Shown here piece by piece: positions 39,469 to 49,206 of a stretch of DNA of 64,000 bases (its first letter is position 1; each line of letters starts with the position of its first letter). The DNA lies in NCBI GenBank assembly GCA_031551355.1, contig JAVBNT010000020.1, positions 62,001 to 126,000 of the forward strand. Reading direction: 5' to 3'. The DNA is from JAVBNT01 sp031551355 (GTDB lineage Bacteria; Vulcanimicrobiota; CADAWZ01). Under the pieces are notes generated by a model that searched no databases, was not told the origin of the DNA, and saw only the letters and a program-made list of their open reading frames with translations. Made by a program: the position numbers and the translations under genes.

Positions 39469-41859
39469 CTAGCCCCCAAATCCAAGTTTGTTACATATTT
39501 TTTTCCAGGTAGTCTTTAAATCATCGTCCCTTAAACTGAGAAAAAGATCTCTTGTAAGAATTAGCGGCAAATAAAATATGTTTGTTCTTTTCAGACTGTT
39601 ATCACAGGCTTTTTGTGATTTTTCTGTTTGTTTTAAGTCTTTTGTGCCGTTCCGGTCTTTTGCCGGCGGTATTTGGTTTTTGATATTTTTCTGCATAATA
39701 CCAATATATTTTTCATACTCTCTTACCATTTTTTTTGAAAACTCATATTTATTTTCAACTGTAGGCAGGAAGTTTGTTTTGAGCTTTTCTTCTATATCAC
39801 CCTGAGATGACTCTATTATCATTTTTATAAGTTCTTTCCATCTTTTTATAGAGTTCTCTTTTGTGAATTTTTTTGCGGTGATAAGAGCATTTTTACTCAT
39901 TTTTGCATGCTTTTCTTCATCCGACAATATAAGCGATATTTTTTCAGCCATTACCTTTACATTTCCATACTCGATCACATATCCGTTTTTTCCGTTGGAG
40001 ATAATGTCTTCAAGCCCTGATATTTCAAAGATTACCGATGGAAGTCCAAACCCAGCCGCTTCAAGTAATACAAGCGGCATCCCCTCTGTTTCTGAAGTCA
40101 TCATAAACATGGATGCTTTTGAGTAATACTGCTCAACATTACTGCTGGCCCCGGTAAATTCAATATTGGCTTCTTCAATTTTTAAACGTTCAAGTATCTG
40201 CCCAAGCGTTTCATTGTTTTTTGTGGGAAAAACCGAACCTTTATCGTAGTGTCCAACGATTATAAGCTTGGCGTCAGGGTGTTTTTTTACGACGATCCCA
40301 AAAACTTCCAGCGTCAGGTCCATTCTCTTCATTATGTCGTCAAATCTGCCGACAGTTATTATTGTTTTTCCAAAGCTTGCGGGGGAGTCAGCAATATTGA
40401 ACGTTGCGGGAGGAAATACATATGCGGCATTGGCCTGTAATACGCCGTAGACCCTTGTACTGAAAGTAGTCAGCCAGGTTGATGCATCGGCATATTTCAA
40501 GTATTGCTGCCTCTGTATTATCAGTGGGTTTAAGTATGGAAGTATGTATGGCAGATAGTAGTGATAGTTGTTGCTGGCGATGCTTTTTATGTTAAGTTCT
40601 TTTAATATTTTGTATATGGGTAAGAATGTTCCGATATAATTGGCCTGTCCAATGACAAGATCCGTATTTAAAATTGCGGAAAGTGCCGCCAGACGCCAGG
40701 GAAGATCTGTTTCCTCAACCGGAGATATTCGCAAAAAATTTGCCCCAGGCGGTATTGGGTAATCATAGAGTTGTTTTTTGTCGGAGGTCACAAGAAGTAT
40801 ATCATATTCGCTGGTAAGACCATCCATCAGGAGCGATATTAGTCTTGGAACGCCACCGATACACCATGCTTCATTGTATATTAAAAGAAGTGGTTTTGCT
40901 TTTTTTTGTGATAATATTGGTTGCAGAACATTTTTCCAGTATAACCTCATTTTTTCCGGGTCATCAATTTTGAAAATGTATTTGTCCAGTGTATTTAAAA
41001 ATAGTTCTGTGTTTTCATTGGCGTTTTTGCCAATTATTTCCAGAAGCCTGATTGGTATTTTCTTATATCTCAACTTCATATAAAAGTCAAGCAGGCAATA
41101 CAGGCTTCCATTTGATTTTTCCGTAAACCCGTTTATTTCCGAGTCGGAAAGCGTAGGTATGTATCTATTCATTACATCATCATGTTCAAGGCTCATCAAG
41201 TCTCTTTTATTATTTGTATCCTGTTCATCATGCTGACGTGACAGAACCAGACTTTGTTTAACATGTTTGAAAGGAAATCCCTCCGCGATCCTGAACCACA
41301 TTTCACAATCCTGAGATAATCTGAGACTTTCATTGAAAAGTCCATACTTTAAGAATGCTTTTTGGGGAATAAGAAGCGTACATCCGTTTATTCCCGCACA
41401 CCCTCCTATTGCGATAAGAGCTTTTATGTTGTTTATTCCTTTTTCAGGGATTTCAAATTTTTGTATAAATGTCCCCTTCGCGGATATGTGCTCGTAATCA
41501 CTATAGACTACAACATCTTGGCCGTAGTCTTTCAGTAGTTCAATTTGTTTTTCTATTTTATCCGGTTTATAGAGATCATCATGACTGAGCCAGGAAAAGT
41601 AGTCGCCTTTCATATGCGATATGCCCTTATTTAGTGCTGCCCCTACACCGCTATTTTCCTGATAAATGTAGCGTATTTTGTCTCCATATGAAAGAGCTAT
41701 CGACTCTGTTGCTCCTTGATCTTTTGAGCCGTCGTTTATGACTATAATTTCAATATTTTTGTATGTTTGGTTTAATGCGGAGTCTATCGCTTCACGCATA
41801 TAATTACTGCCGTTATAGACGGGAATTATTATTGAAACTTTAGGAATAAATTTGTCCAT
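39469..41859 (-). CDS. GT2-GT4 fusion glycosyltransferase
   Basis: A 796-residue protein with two catalytic domains. The GT2 domain (about 8-260) has SIIIPVYNGSNYM, VINDGSKD and SHDD. The GT4 domain (about 325-690) has GGVPRL near its start and the E-x7-E segment ETEGMPLVLLEAAG. The last 30 residues, PLILTRDLFLSLRDDDLKTT, recur in the next gene's product. Such fusions add two sugars in succession, probably to a growing lipid-linked chain. The 5' 190 bp are almost identical to those of the neighbour, indicating recent duplication or conversion. Confidence 0.9.
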   Translation of the reverse strand: MDKFIPKVSIIIPVYNGSNYMREAIDSALNQTYKNIEIIVINDGSKDQGATESIALSYGDKIRYIYQENSGVGAALNKGISHMKGDYFSWLSHDDLYKPDKIEKQIELLKDYGQDVVVYSDYEHISAKGTFIQKFEIPEKGINNIKALIAIGGCAGINGCTLLIPQKAFLKYGLFNESLRLSQDCEMWFRIAEGFPFKHVKQSLVLSRQHDEQDTNNKRDLMSLEHDDVMNRYIPTLSDSEINGFTEKSNGSLYCLLDFYMKLRYKKIPIRLLEIIGKNANENTELFLNTLDKYIFKIDDPEKMRLYWKNVLQPILSQKKAKPLLLIYNEAWCIGGVPRLISLLMDGLTSEYDILLVTSDKKQLYDYPIPPGANFLRISPVEETDLPWRLAALSAILNTDLVIGQANYIGTFLPIYKILKELNIKSIASNNYHYYLPYILPYLNPLIIQRQQYLKYADASTWLTTFSTRVYGVLQANAAYVFPPATFNIADSPASFGKTIITVGRFDDIMKRMDLTLEVFGIVVKKHPDAKLIIVGHYDKGSVFPTKNNETLGQILERLKIEEANIEFTGASSNVEQYYSKASMFMMTSETEGMPLVLLEAAGFGLPSVIFEISGLEDIISNGKNGYVIEYGNVKVMAEKISLILSDEEKHAKMSKNALITAKKFTKENSIKRWKELIKMIIESSQGDIEEKLKTNFLPTVENKYEFSKKMVREYEKYIGIMQKNIKNQIPPAKDRNGTKDLKQTEKSQKACDNSLKRTNIFYLPLILTRDLFLSLRDDDLKTTWKKICNKLGFGG
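41653..41841. repeat. Near-identical 5' segment shared by two GT genes (copy 1)
   Basis: Aligns without gaps to 44121-44309 with about 13 differences in 189 bases, many silent. The rest of the two genes is more diverged. Confidence 0.75.
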
Positions 41860-41909
41860 ATAAGAAATTCCTTATTATTGACTAAGGCATATTGTTGAAA
41901 TATTACGCT

Positions 41910-44327
41910 TTAATCGCCTAATCCTATTTTGTTTTGTATTTTTTTCAGGGTCGTTTTTAGCTCATCGTCTCTTAAGCTTCTGAAAAGATCTCTTATAAGG
42001 ATAAGCGGCATAGAAAGCATATTTGCTTTGATGGCAGCAGTTCTTGCTGATAATTCTTTTTCGCCGTGTTGATTTTTCTTATCTGTATCGACAGTTGCAG
42101 ATTCCGGAATTTGTTTTGTTTTATTCTTTTGCATGTTTTTTATATCGCATTGCATTATGCCGATATGTTTCTCGAATTCACGGGACATTCTTTGGGAAAA
42201 CTCATAAGTATCATTACCGCCGGCGGAAAAGTTTTCAAGGAGTTTCTTTTCCAGCTCTTCCTGATTTACTGAAGATATTACTGTTTCAGCCAACTTGTTC
42301 CATTTTTCTACCGATTTATCCTTATTGAATTTTTTCAGAATTTTTTTTGCATTTATGCACATGTTTTTATGCATATCCTTATCGGAAAGCAGCAGTGAAA
42401 TTTTTTCCGCCATTTCCTTGATATTCTCATATGGGACAGAAAAACCATTTATCCCGTCAAATATAATGTCCTCAAGTCCGGGAACATCAAATGCTACGGC
42501 CGGCACTCCGAATGATGCGGCCTCCAAAAGAACCAGAGATACCGCTTCCGTTGATGAGGTCATTATAATTAACGACGCTTTTGAGTAATACTGCTGTACA
42601 TTATCCGATGGACCCGTGAACTCAATATTTTCATCACTTATATCCAGCCTGGACAATATTTGTTCGAGTGTCTCATTATAATTGGGGGGAAAAGTTATGT
42701 CTTTGTCATAATTTCCAACTATAATCAGGTGTGCGTCCGGATGTTTTTTTAATACGAGTTTGAAAGCTTCAAGCGTAAGATCAATTCTTTTTAAATAATC
42801 CTCAAATCTTCCCACGGATACGATGGTTTTTCCGAATTGCGGCATGGATTCGGTTTCTTCAAATGATGCAGGAAGGGGCAGGTATGCGCCATTGTTATTT
42901 GAACGAGAATAAACTTTAGTGCAAAAAGATGTAAGCCATGCCGCCGCGCTGGCATGTTTGAAATATTCCAGTCTATTCGGTATCAGGTTGTGCATATATT
43001 GCTGCATATAGGGTAGGTAATAGTTGTAGTTGTTGCAGGCAATACTTTTAATGTTGAATTCCTCCAGCATTTTATAAACCGGAAGAAGTTCGGGAAGAAT
43101 GTTGATTTGGCCGATGAACAGATCTATGTCAAGAATTACCGACAGAGACGTCAGGCGCCAGGAGAGCTCTTCGAAATTATTGGGAGCCAGTCTAAGATGT
43201 CTGACTTCGTTTGGTATTTTGTAAGCATGGATATTTTTTCTGTCGGAAGTTACCAGTATTATGTCATAGTTTTCTATGAATTTATCCATTAATGTTGCTA
43301 TTAGTCTTGGTATGCCGCCGATTCGCCAACAGTAAGTATAGAATAGCAACAGTGGTTTTTCTTTATTGGGGAATGTCTTTTGTTTCAGATATTTTTCCCA
43401 ATATATTCTTATTTTCTCTTCATCCTCTAATTTGAAAATGTATTTGTCTAACAGAGCGAGGGCCTTGTCGATGTCAATATCTTTACAGGCAAACTTGTAT
43501 ATAAGTTTTAGAATTATTATCGGGGCTTTTACGTATGAATTGTTCAGGAGGTAATTAAAGAGTCCATACAAAGATTCAGATGAATTTTCTAGGAAATTTT
43601 CAATTTCCTTATCTGTCAGTTGTTTTATCGAGTTGACAATAAAACTGTCATGCTCTGCAGTCCTTAAATTCCGCTTCTTGTCTTTATTCTGTTCTTCGTG
43701 CTGGCGTAATATTATGAGACTTTGATTTACATGTATAAACGGTACTTTTGAAGCAAGTCTAAACCATAGATCGTAATCATACAAGGCTTTAAGTTGTGGA
43801 TTGAATGTACCGTGATTTAATAAATATTCCCTTGGTATCAGCAGTGTACAGCCGTTTATTCCGGGACAACCGCCAATTCCCAGCAAACCACGGATACTTT
43901 TTACACCCCTTTGCGGAATTTCAAAATTACCTATAAGTTCTCCGGTTTGTGAAACATGTTCATAGTTGCTGGTAACTACGGCAGGTATTCCATATTCTTC
44001 CAACAGTTCAATTTGTTTTTCAATTTTTTCCGGTTTATATAGAGCATCATGGCTTAACCAGGAGAAATAGTCTCCTTCCATTTGAGCGATGCCGTTATTC
44101 AATGCCGCGCAGATGCCGCCATTTTCCTGATAAATGTAGCGTATTTTGTTTCCATATGAAAGAGCTATTGATTCTGTTGCTCCTTGAGCTTTTGATCCGT
44201 CGTTTATGACTATAGTTTCGATATTTTTGTATGTCTGGTTTAATGCGGAATCGATCGCTTCACGCATATAATTACTGCCGTTGTGGACGGGAATTATTAT
44301 TGATACTTTCGGATTAAATTTAGACAT
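41910..44327 (-). CDS. GT2-GT4 fusion glycosyltransferase (paralogue)
   Basis: An 805-residue paralogue of the preceding gene. GT2 domain at about 8-260 with SIIIPVHNGSNYM and SHDALY, where the usual second aspartate of SHDD is alanine. GT4 domain at about 325-690 with GGIPRL and STEAVSLVLLEAAS. C-terminal tag PLILIRDLFRSLRDDELKTT. The D-to-A change in the GT2 metal motif may reduce or abolish that activity, leaving the GT4 domain. It lies 50 bp from its neighbour and 12 bp from the GT4 gene on the other side, in one transcript. Confidence 0.9.
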   Translation of the reverse strand: MSKFNPKVSIIIPVHNGSNYMREAIDSALNQTYKNIETIVINDGSKAQGATESIALSYGNKIRYIYQENGGICAALNNGIAQMEGDYFSWLSHDALYKPEKIEKQIELLEEYGIPAVVTSNYEHVSQTGELIGNFEIPQRGVKSIRGLLGIGGCPGINGCTLLIPREYLLNHGTFNPQLKALYDYDLWFRLASKVPFIHVNQSLIILRQHEEQNKDKKRNLRTAEHDSFIVNSIKQLTDKEIENFLENSSESLYGLFNYLLNNSYVKAPIIILKLIYKFACKDIDIDKALALLDKYIFKLEDEEKIRIYWEKYLKQKTFPNKEKPLLLFYTYCWRIGGIPRLIATLMDKFIENYDIILVTSDRKNIHAYKIPNEVRHLRLAPNNFEELSWRLTSLSVILDIDLFIGQINILPELLPVYKMLEEFNIKSIACNNYNYYLPYMQQYMHNLIPNRLEYFKHASAAAWLTSFCTKVYSRSNNNGAYLPLPASFEETESMPQFGKTIVSVGRFEDYLKRIDLTLEAFKLVLKKHPDAHLIIVGNYDKDITFPPNYNETLEQILSRLDISDENIEFTGPSDNVQQYYSKASLIIMTSSTEAVSLVLLEAASFGVPAVAFDVPGLEDIIFDGINGFSVPYENIKEMAEKISLLLSDKDMHKNMCINAKKILKKFNKDKSVEKWNKLAETVISSVNQEELEKKLLENFSAGGNDTYEFSQRMSREFEKHIGIMQCDIKNMQKNKTKQIPESATVDTDKKNQHGEKELSARTAAIKANMLSMPLILIRDLFRSLRDDELKTTLKKIQNKIGLGD
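44121..44309. repeat. Near-identical 5' segment shared by two GT genes (copy 2)
   Basis: Partner of 41653-41841, about 93 percent identical by counting differences in the alignment. Confidence 0.75.
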
Positions 44328-44339
44328 TTGGATATTTCC

Positions 44340-45758
44340 TCATAGATGCTCTATCTTTGACTGCGTTGCAATTTTTGAGGCAAGCATTTCATATTCTTTC
44401 GCAAGAAGACCATTGAAATGACTGATATCTGATATTTCATTTCTGAAATTAGCTTTGAGCTCCTGATTAATCGTTTCTGCATTGTCGTTCCGCAGGATTA
44501 TTTCAATGAGTTCATCCCATTTCTGGCCAACATTTTTGACGGTGAATCTTTCGGCCAACTTTTGGGAAGATAACCCCATTAATTTTAATTTCTCAGTATC
44601 ATCCATTAAAGAGGATATTTTTTGTGCCATTAATTCAAGATCATTTTTTTCTACGATAAATCCGTTTTCACAGTCCGTTATGATATCTTCAACTCCGGGA
44701 AAGTTAAATGCCAATATGGGCAATCCAAAACATGCCGCCTCGGTAAGGACAAGTCCCCAGCCCTCATTATTGGAGGCCATTATAAAGATGTCGCTTTTTT
44801 CATAGAAACCGGTAACATCACTGTGCAATCCGGCGAAAGTAATCTTTGAATCCGGTATTTTCAGTTTTTGTATCAGTTCGCCGACCGTGTGTTCACAGGA
44901 TAAATTTGGTTTTAGATTAAGATCGTATGGGCCCGCAAGTATCAGATTTGCATCCGGATGATACTTAAGTAATTTTTCAAAAACGATTAATATTTTGTCA
45001 ACTCTTTTTATGGAATCATCAAATCGGCCGACACTTAGAAGCGTTTTTGCATATTTTTCTTTTTTCTTTTGGCCCGTGTATGTGTTGGCAGCCGGAATTC
45101 TTGCAGCGTTTTCATTTAGACATCCATAGGCGTTAGAACTGAATGATGTCGGAAAAACGACTGCATCGGCATATGCCAGCATTTTACTTTTATTAATGGC
45201 ATAACCATAAAGTTCAGGATGGTTGTGCATGAAGAAAAAACTCTCCAGACAGGAAGCTATCGACCTTATTTTTCTGTTTTTTAATTCTTTATATATAGGT
45301 GAAAATTCCGGTATACTATTATTATTCCCTATAAAAACATCCGGTTCCATAAGTCTAACCCAGTCCAATAACCTTTCAATGCGGTTTTCATCTTTGTGAA
45401 TTTTTACGAATTTTATTCTTGGATCCAGTTCAAAGCTTTTATTTTTTACCTGATCGTGAGAGACCTCGAAGATTGATATTATTATGTCATATTTATCAAT
45501 TAGATAATTTGCCGTTGTTGTTAAAAAACGCTCTGCCCCTCCATAAGTCCATCCGTATAGATGAAACATAATCAGCGGTTTTTTCCGTTCATCTGTGAGA
45601 GATGGCTTTATAATGTCATTTAGATAAGAAAGCGGCTCTTCTTTATTGTCATTCATGAATATGTGTTTATTCAGAAGATCTGCTGCGTATTTCAATTCTT
45701 TTGACGTTTCAAAGTAGATGCAGGCAGATTTTAATTCATTAAAAATGTATTCGTTCAC
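44340..45758 (-). CDS. Family 4 glycosyltransferase
   Basis: A 472-residue retaining glycosyltransferase. The N-terminal Rossmann part has FHLYGWTYGGAERF, with the GGAER of GT4 enzymes. The C-terminal part has LLSVGRFDDSIKRVD and, at the acceptor site, NNEGWGLVLTEAACFG, the E-x7-E motif. It resembles the GT4 half of the two fusion proteins but lacks a GT2 domain and the LRDD tag. It may represent the unfused form of the same lineage. The gene is 12-13 bp from both neighbours. Confidence 0.9.
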   Translation of the reverse strand: MNEYIFNELKSACIYFETSKELKYAADLLNKHIFMNDNKEEPLSYLNDIIKPSLTDERKKPLIMFHLYGWTYGGAERFLTTTANYLIDKYDIIISIFEVSHDQVKNKSFELDPRIKFVKIHKDENRIERLLDWVRLMEPDVFIGNNNSIPEFSPIYKELKNRKIRSIASCLESFFFMHNHPELYGYAINKSKMLAYADAVVFPTSFSSNAYGCLNENAARIPAANTYTGQKKKEKYAKTLLSVGRFDDSIKRVDKILIVFEKLLKYHPDANLILAGPYDLNLKPNLSCEHTVGELIQKLKIPDSKITFAGLHSDVTGFYEKSDIFIMASNNEGWGLVLTEAACFGLPILAFNFPGVEDIITDCENGFIVEKNDLELMAQKISSLMDDTEKLKLMGLSSQKLAERFTVKNVGQKWDELIEIILRNDNAETINQELKANFRNEISDISHFNGLLAKEYEMLASKIATQSKIEHL

Positions 45759-45770
45759 TTTTTATCCCTT

Positions 45771-46910
45771 TTATTTTTTCACAATTTTTTTTATCAACGA
45801 AATAGGAAAATATATTGTTTTTATTATTGTATTGCCAATTCTGAAACTCCAGGACTTTTTTATATTTTCAATGCTGTCTTCATAATATTTTGTTTGTTCG
45901 TCTATTTTTTTCTTAATTTTTTGGGAAATGTATTCGTAGCTTTCATAGGAATCACACAGTAAAAACATTTCATACGTTGTCTGCTGATGCTCGTTTAGCA
46001 GATTTTCTTTTGCAGGCTCTATATTCTTGAGAATTTTTTTTGAATTCTCATAGAATTTCTGTTTAAATTTTGTATCAATATTAGCATAAAAATGCTGTGC
46101 TGCGTTCAGGAAATATTTCAATAGCTCGTCTTTGTATAGCTCGTACAGGCCCTCGCTGCGCAAAATTTCCTCAAGCTTCTCGGTAACGGTAAATAAATCG
46201 AGACATCTCTCTGTTTTGAAGATGGTATGTGTTGTCGAATCAGTATTGGATATTCTGTAATTGTAAAGCACATAAGGACAGAACGATATTTTTTTTGCTT
46301 TAAGTATCGTCTGGACGTGAAACGGTACGTCTTCGCAGAAGGTATTTTTGGGGAAAAACAACTCCTTATTGTTTTTAAGAAATTTGTTTTTATATATTTT
46401 GTTACAGCATGATGTCATACCGTTCAGAACAAACGGCTGTATATCTTTGTGTGAAAATGTAAATTCTGCAAAATCAGTGTTTTGGGGAAAAAATTGTGAA
46501 ATATCGTGATTTTGCGGTAAAGATTTTTCTTTTTTCAGATGATCAAAAAAAGCCACCTTCATTATTGCCAGCTCGGATTCGTTTTTTGTGATATTGCCGT
46601 AAAGTTTGTTGAGAGCGTCTTTTTCCAGAATATCGTCGCAGTCGAGAAAGGATATGTATTCACCGTCGGCTATGTTCAGACCAACTTTTCGGGCATACCC
46701 CTGCCCCTCATTTTTTTTGTTGATTATTTTTAAATTTTTATATTTGAGCGCATATCTTTCCAGTATCTCCGGGCTTGCATCTGTTGAACCGTCGTTTATT
46801 GCAATCACTTCGAAATTTTTAAAGTTCTGGCCGAACACCGAATCAAGACATTCCGGTAAGTATTTTTCCGTGTTGTATACCGGAATAATAATTGAAAATG
46901 CTACACTCAT
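45771..46910 (-). CDS. Family 2 glycosyltransferase with RIGN tag
   Basis: A 379-residue GT2 enzyme closely related to the protein at 37062-38249: SIIIPVYNTEKYLPEC, INDGSTD, LDCDD, then DVPFHVQTILKA. After a Lys/Glu-rich coiled coil the end is KSWSFRIGNTIIKTI and a basic helix. The shared tag indicates a common mode of membrane or complex association. It is separated by two bases from the next upstream gene. Confidence 0.9.
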   Translation of the reverse strand: MSVAFSIIIPVYNTEKYLPECLDSVFGQNFKNFEVIAINDGSTDASPEILERYALKYKNLKIINKKNEGQGYARKVGLNIADGEYISFLDCDDILEKDALNKLYGNITKNESELAIMKVAFFDHLKKEKSLPQNHDISQFFPQNTDFAEFTFSHKDIQPFVLNGMTSCCNKIYKNKFLKNNKELFFPKNTFCEDVPFHVQTILKAKKISFCPYVLYNYRISNTDSTTHTIFKTERCLDLFTVTEKLEEILRSEGLYELYKDELLKYFLNAAQHFYANIDTKFKQKFYENSKKILKNIEPAKENLLNEHQQTTYEMFLLCDSYESYEYISQKIKKKIDEQTKYYEDSIENIKKSWSFRIGNTIIKTIYFPISLIKKIVKK

Positions 46911-46912
46911 AT

Positions 46913-48766
46913 TTATTTACCCCTGTTATTTTTTATTAATTTTATAGGGAATAGAAGTGCGTTGACAAGTGTGTTGCCGATACGGAAACTCCAGGATTTT
47001 TTTATGGCATCCATACTTTCTTCATACCGCCGGACAACGGCAGTATAGGCTGCTGTATTTTCTACAAATTTATCAATGAACGTAAATATAAAATCGCGAT
47101 CCTGCTTTGCCAGAGCTAACAGATGTCTTAGCCTGTCTTTATTTTTTTTATAATACTCTCTGTCCGCGAACAGCTCTGACAACCCTTTGCAGGTATATGA
47201 CGATATTCCTTGGCACTCAAAGTTGTCATAACAAAATTTTATTACATTGTATATTTCCGAATATTCGCTTATCTTGCTGCTTTTTCCTCTTGGAACCGTT
47301 TTTGTCAGAGGACTTTCAAGACAGGCCACTGGATATTGCTGCGCAGCCGAGATCCAGAAGCATTTCTCACAACCTTCTCTTGTATTGACATCAAATCGGA
47401 TGCCGTTTGTGACGATTTCCTTTTTGATTATGACTGTCGGATACGCGATGGGGCAGTCTTCTATTATCATTGGAAATACGCGTCCGCTTATTTTTGCCGG
47501 AGCCGTTATCTCTTGACGGCTCAGCGGATCGGTAGTTTTATACGTCGTATGGCAAAGGCTGGCGCCGCTGACTTCCATAAAGATCATTTGTTCTTCAATT
47601 TTATTTTTTTCCCAGTAAGAATCGGAATCCAGAAAGGCTATATGAGAACCGGATGCTCTTTCTATGGCGATGTTGGCGGCTTTGATAATGTCGTTTTCGC
47701 TTATGATAAGGTGGTTTATTTTCCCGTCTAATTTCGCCGGTATTTTGTCTTCGCAGCCGATGACAATTACTTCACCAACCGGAAATGTCTGCTCTAATAT
47801 ACTTTTCAGTGATTTTTCATAATTTTCGTTTTTTTCGTTTACTTTTAGTATGACACTGACGGAGATACCGTCTTTTGCTTTATTAAATCTTTCCTTGCCG
47901 GCAATATATTCTTTTTTCAGAATTTGCTCGAATTGTTCTATTACATCCGTGTATGAAGGAAGTGTCGCTTTGATGAATTTTAAGGTTTCCAGAATAAACA
48001 GATATTTGGAGCCTTCATACTCTTTCATCTCTTTTATATCAGTATTATCAATGAACCCTGCCCATAGTTTGTTGGCTTCCAATGCCGCTTTGATATTTCT
48101 GGACCCCTGTTCCTGATGCACCCTGCTTTTAATGAAAATATCGTCCATTGATGCAATGCTTATTTTTTGCACCATTCTAAACCATAAATCATAATCCTGA
48201 GTGGCCGGCAGCTTTTCATCAAAATATCCCGTCTCTTCAAAGCTTTTTTTGGGGATCAGCGTTGTGCAGCCATTGATGCAGCCTCTTAATACCGCGTATA
48301 GAGGTTTACGGCTCAACATGTTATGATCAAGATTTATCTCGTATAAAACAGACGATTTTTCGTCGACAACTTCATAGTTTCCAAAAATAAAGACATATTT
48401 ATTTTTGGATTTTTTTAAAAAGTTAACCTGTTTCTCTATTTTATCCGGCAGAAATTCGTCGTCGTGGCTAAGCCATGAAATATAATCTCCCCTGGCTTCT
48501 TTTATTCCCCGGTTGAGTGCTGTTGAGACCCCGCCGTTTTCTTTGGCAATATAACGAATCCTGTTGCCGTATGACAGGGCAATGGCCTCGGTCTTGCCGC
48601 CGTCAGTGGAGCCGTCGTTTACGACAATGATTTCCAGATTGCCGTACGTTTGCGATATTGCCGAGTCGATCGCGTTTTTCAGATAGTTACTCCCGTTATA
48701 AACCGGTATAACGACAGATATCAATGGATAAAATTCATTCACTTTATACTGCTCCAGTCCAGCCAC
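46913..48766 (-). CDS. Double GT2-domain glycosyltransferase with RIGN tag
   Basis: A 617-residue protein. The first GT2 domain (about 14-250) has SVVIPVYNGSNYL, VNDGSTDG and SHDDEF. A second, more diverged GT2-like domain (about 310-500) has SVILKVNEKN, VIGCED and LDSDSYW. The end is KSWSFRIGNTLVNALL. Two transfer sites on one chain suggest alternating addition. It overlaps the cupin gene by 28 bp at its 5' end, so the two are co-translated. Confidence 0.88.
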   Translation of the reverse strand: MAGLEQYKVNEFYPLISVVIPVYNGSNYLKNAIDSAISQTYGNLEIIVVNDGSTDGGKTEAIALSYGNRIRYIAKENGGVSTALNRGIKEARGDYISWLSHDDEFLPDKIEKQVNFLKKSKNKYVFIFGNYEVVDEKSSVLYEINLDHNMLSRKPLYAVLRGCINGCTTLIPKKSFEETGYFDEKLPATQDYDLWFRMVQKISIASMDDIFIKSRVHQEQGSRNIKAALEANKLWAGFIDNTDIKEMKEYEGSKYLFILETLKFIKATLPSYTDVIEQFEQILKKEYIAGKERFNKAKDGISVSVILKVNEKNENYEKSLKSILEQTFPVGEVIVIGCEDKIPAKLDGKINHLIISENDIIKAANIAIERASGSHIAFLDSDSYWEKNKIEEQMIFMEVSGASLCHTTYKTTDPLSRQEITAPAKISGRVFPMIIEDCPIAYPTVIIKKEIVTNGIRFDVNTREGCEKCFWISAAQQYPVACLESPLTKTVPRGKSSKISEYSEIYNVIKFCYDNFECQGISSYTCKGLSELFADREYYKKNKDRLRHLLALAKQDRDFIFTFIDKFVENTAAYTAVVRRYEESMDAIKKSWSFRIGNTLVNALLFPIKLIKNNRGK

Positions 48767-49179
48767 AGATGGGAAGCGTACCTTGTCTTCTCATTAACGG
48801 ATTCTTCAAGCGTTAACGATGAGAGAATTAATATTTTTGCCGGGATTTCAAGCGCCTTTATTCCATTGGCATAGCCTGCGGGAACCGAAAGAATGCGGCT
48901 TTTGTCGGCTGATAATATTTCATATTCGGCTTTCAAATCTGCGGACGGGTTATCCCAGTCATCAATCTTAACCCACGCAACACAAAATGAGCCGGTTACA
49001 ACGTAGAAATACTTTTTTTCCACTATATGTCCCTGCCAGGCGCGTACGGTTGCCGTGTCGGGATGTTCTATTACATAAAAACGTTTTACGTCATCGAAAA
49101 CGAAATCATTTACAAAAGTGAGGTTTCCACGGTTATCGGAAAAAATGCCGCCGTCAATAATTTGCGGTTTATCTTTCAT
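48739..49179 (-). CDS. RmlC-like cupin, nucleotide-sugar epimerase family
   Basis: A 146-residue protein of the dTDP-4-dehydrorhamnose 3,5-epimerase/WxcM-like cupin group: FSDNRGNLTFVNDF, KRFYVIEH, VRAWQGHIVEKKYFYVVTGS and VPAGYANGI. The RAWQGH segment stands at the usual RGWHGH position. It may act as a 3-epimerase or isomerase on a 4-keto nucleotide sugar. In CapF, a cupin is fused to an SDR reductase; here reductase (49207-50067) and cupin are separate and adjacent, which supports a joint role in UDP-N-acetyl-amino-sugar synthesis. Confidence 0.8.
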   Translation of the reverse strand: MKDKPQIIDGGIFSDNRGNLTFVNDFVFDDVKRFYVIEHPDTATVRAWQGHIVEKKYFYVVTGSFCVAWVKIDDWDNPSADLKAEYEILSADKSRILSVPAGYANGIKALEIPAKILILSSLTLEESVNEKTRYASHLWLDWSSIK

Positions 49180-49206
49180 AAATTTATAGAACCTGCCTTT
49201 TTTTAT

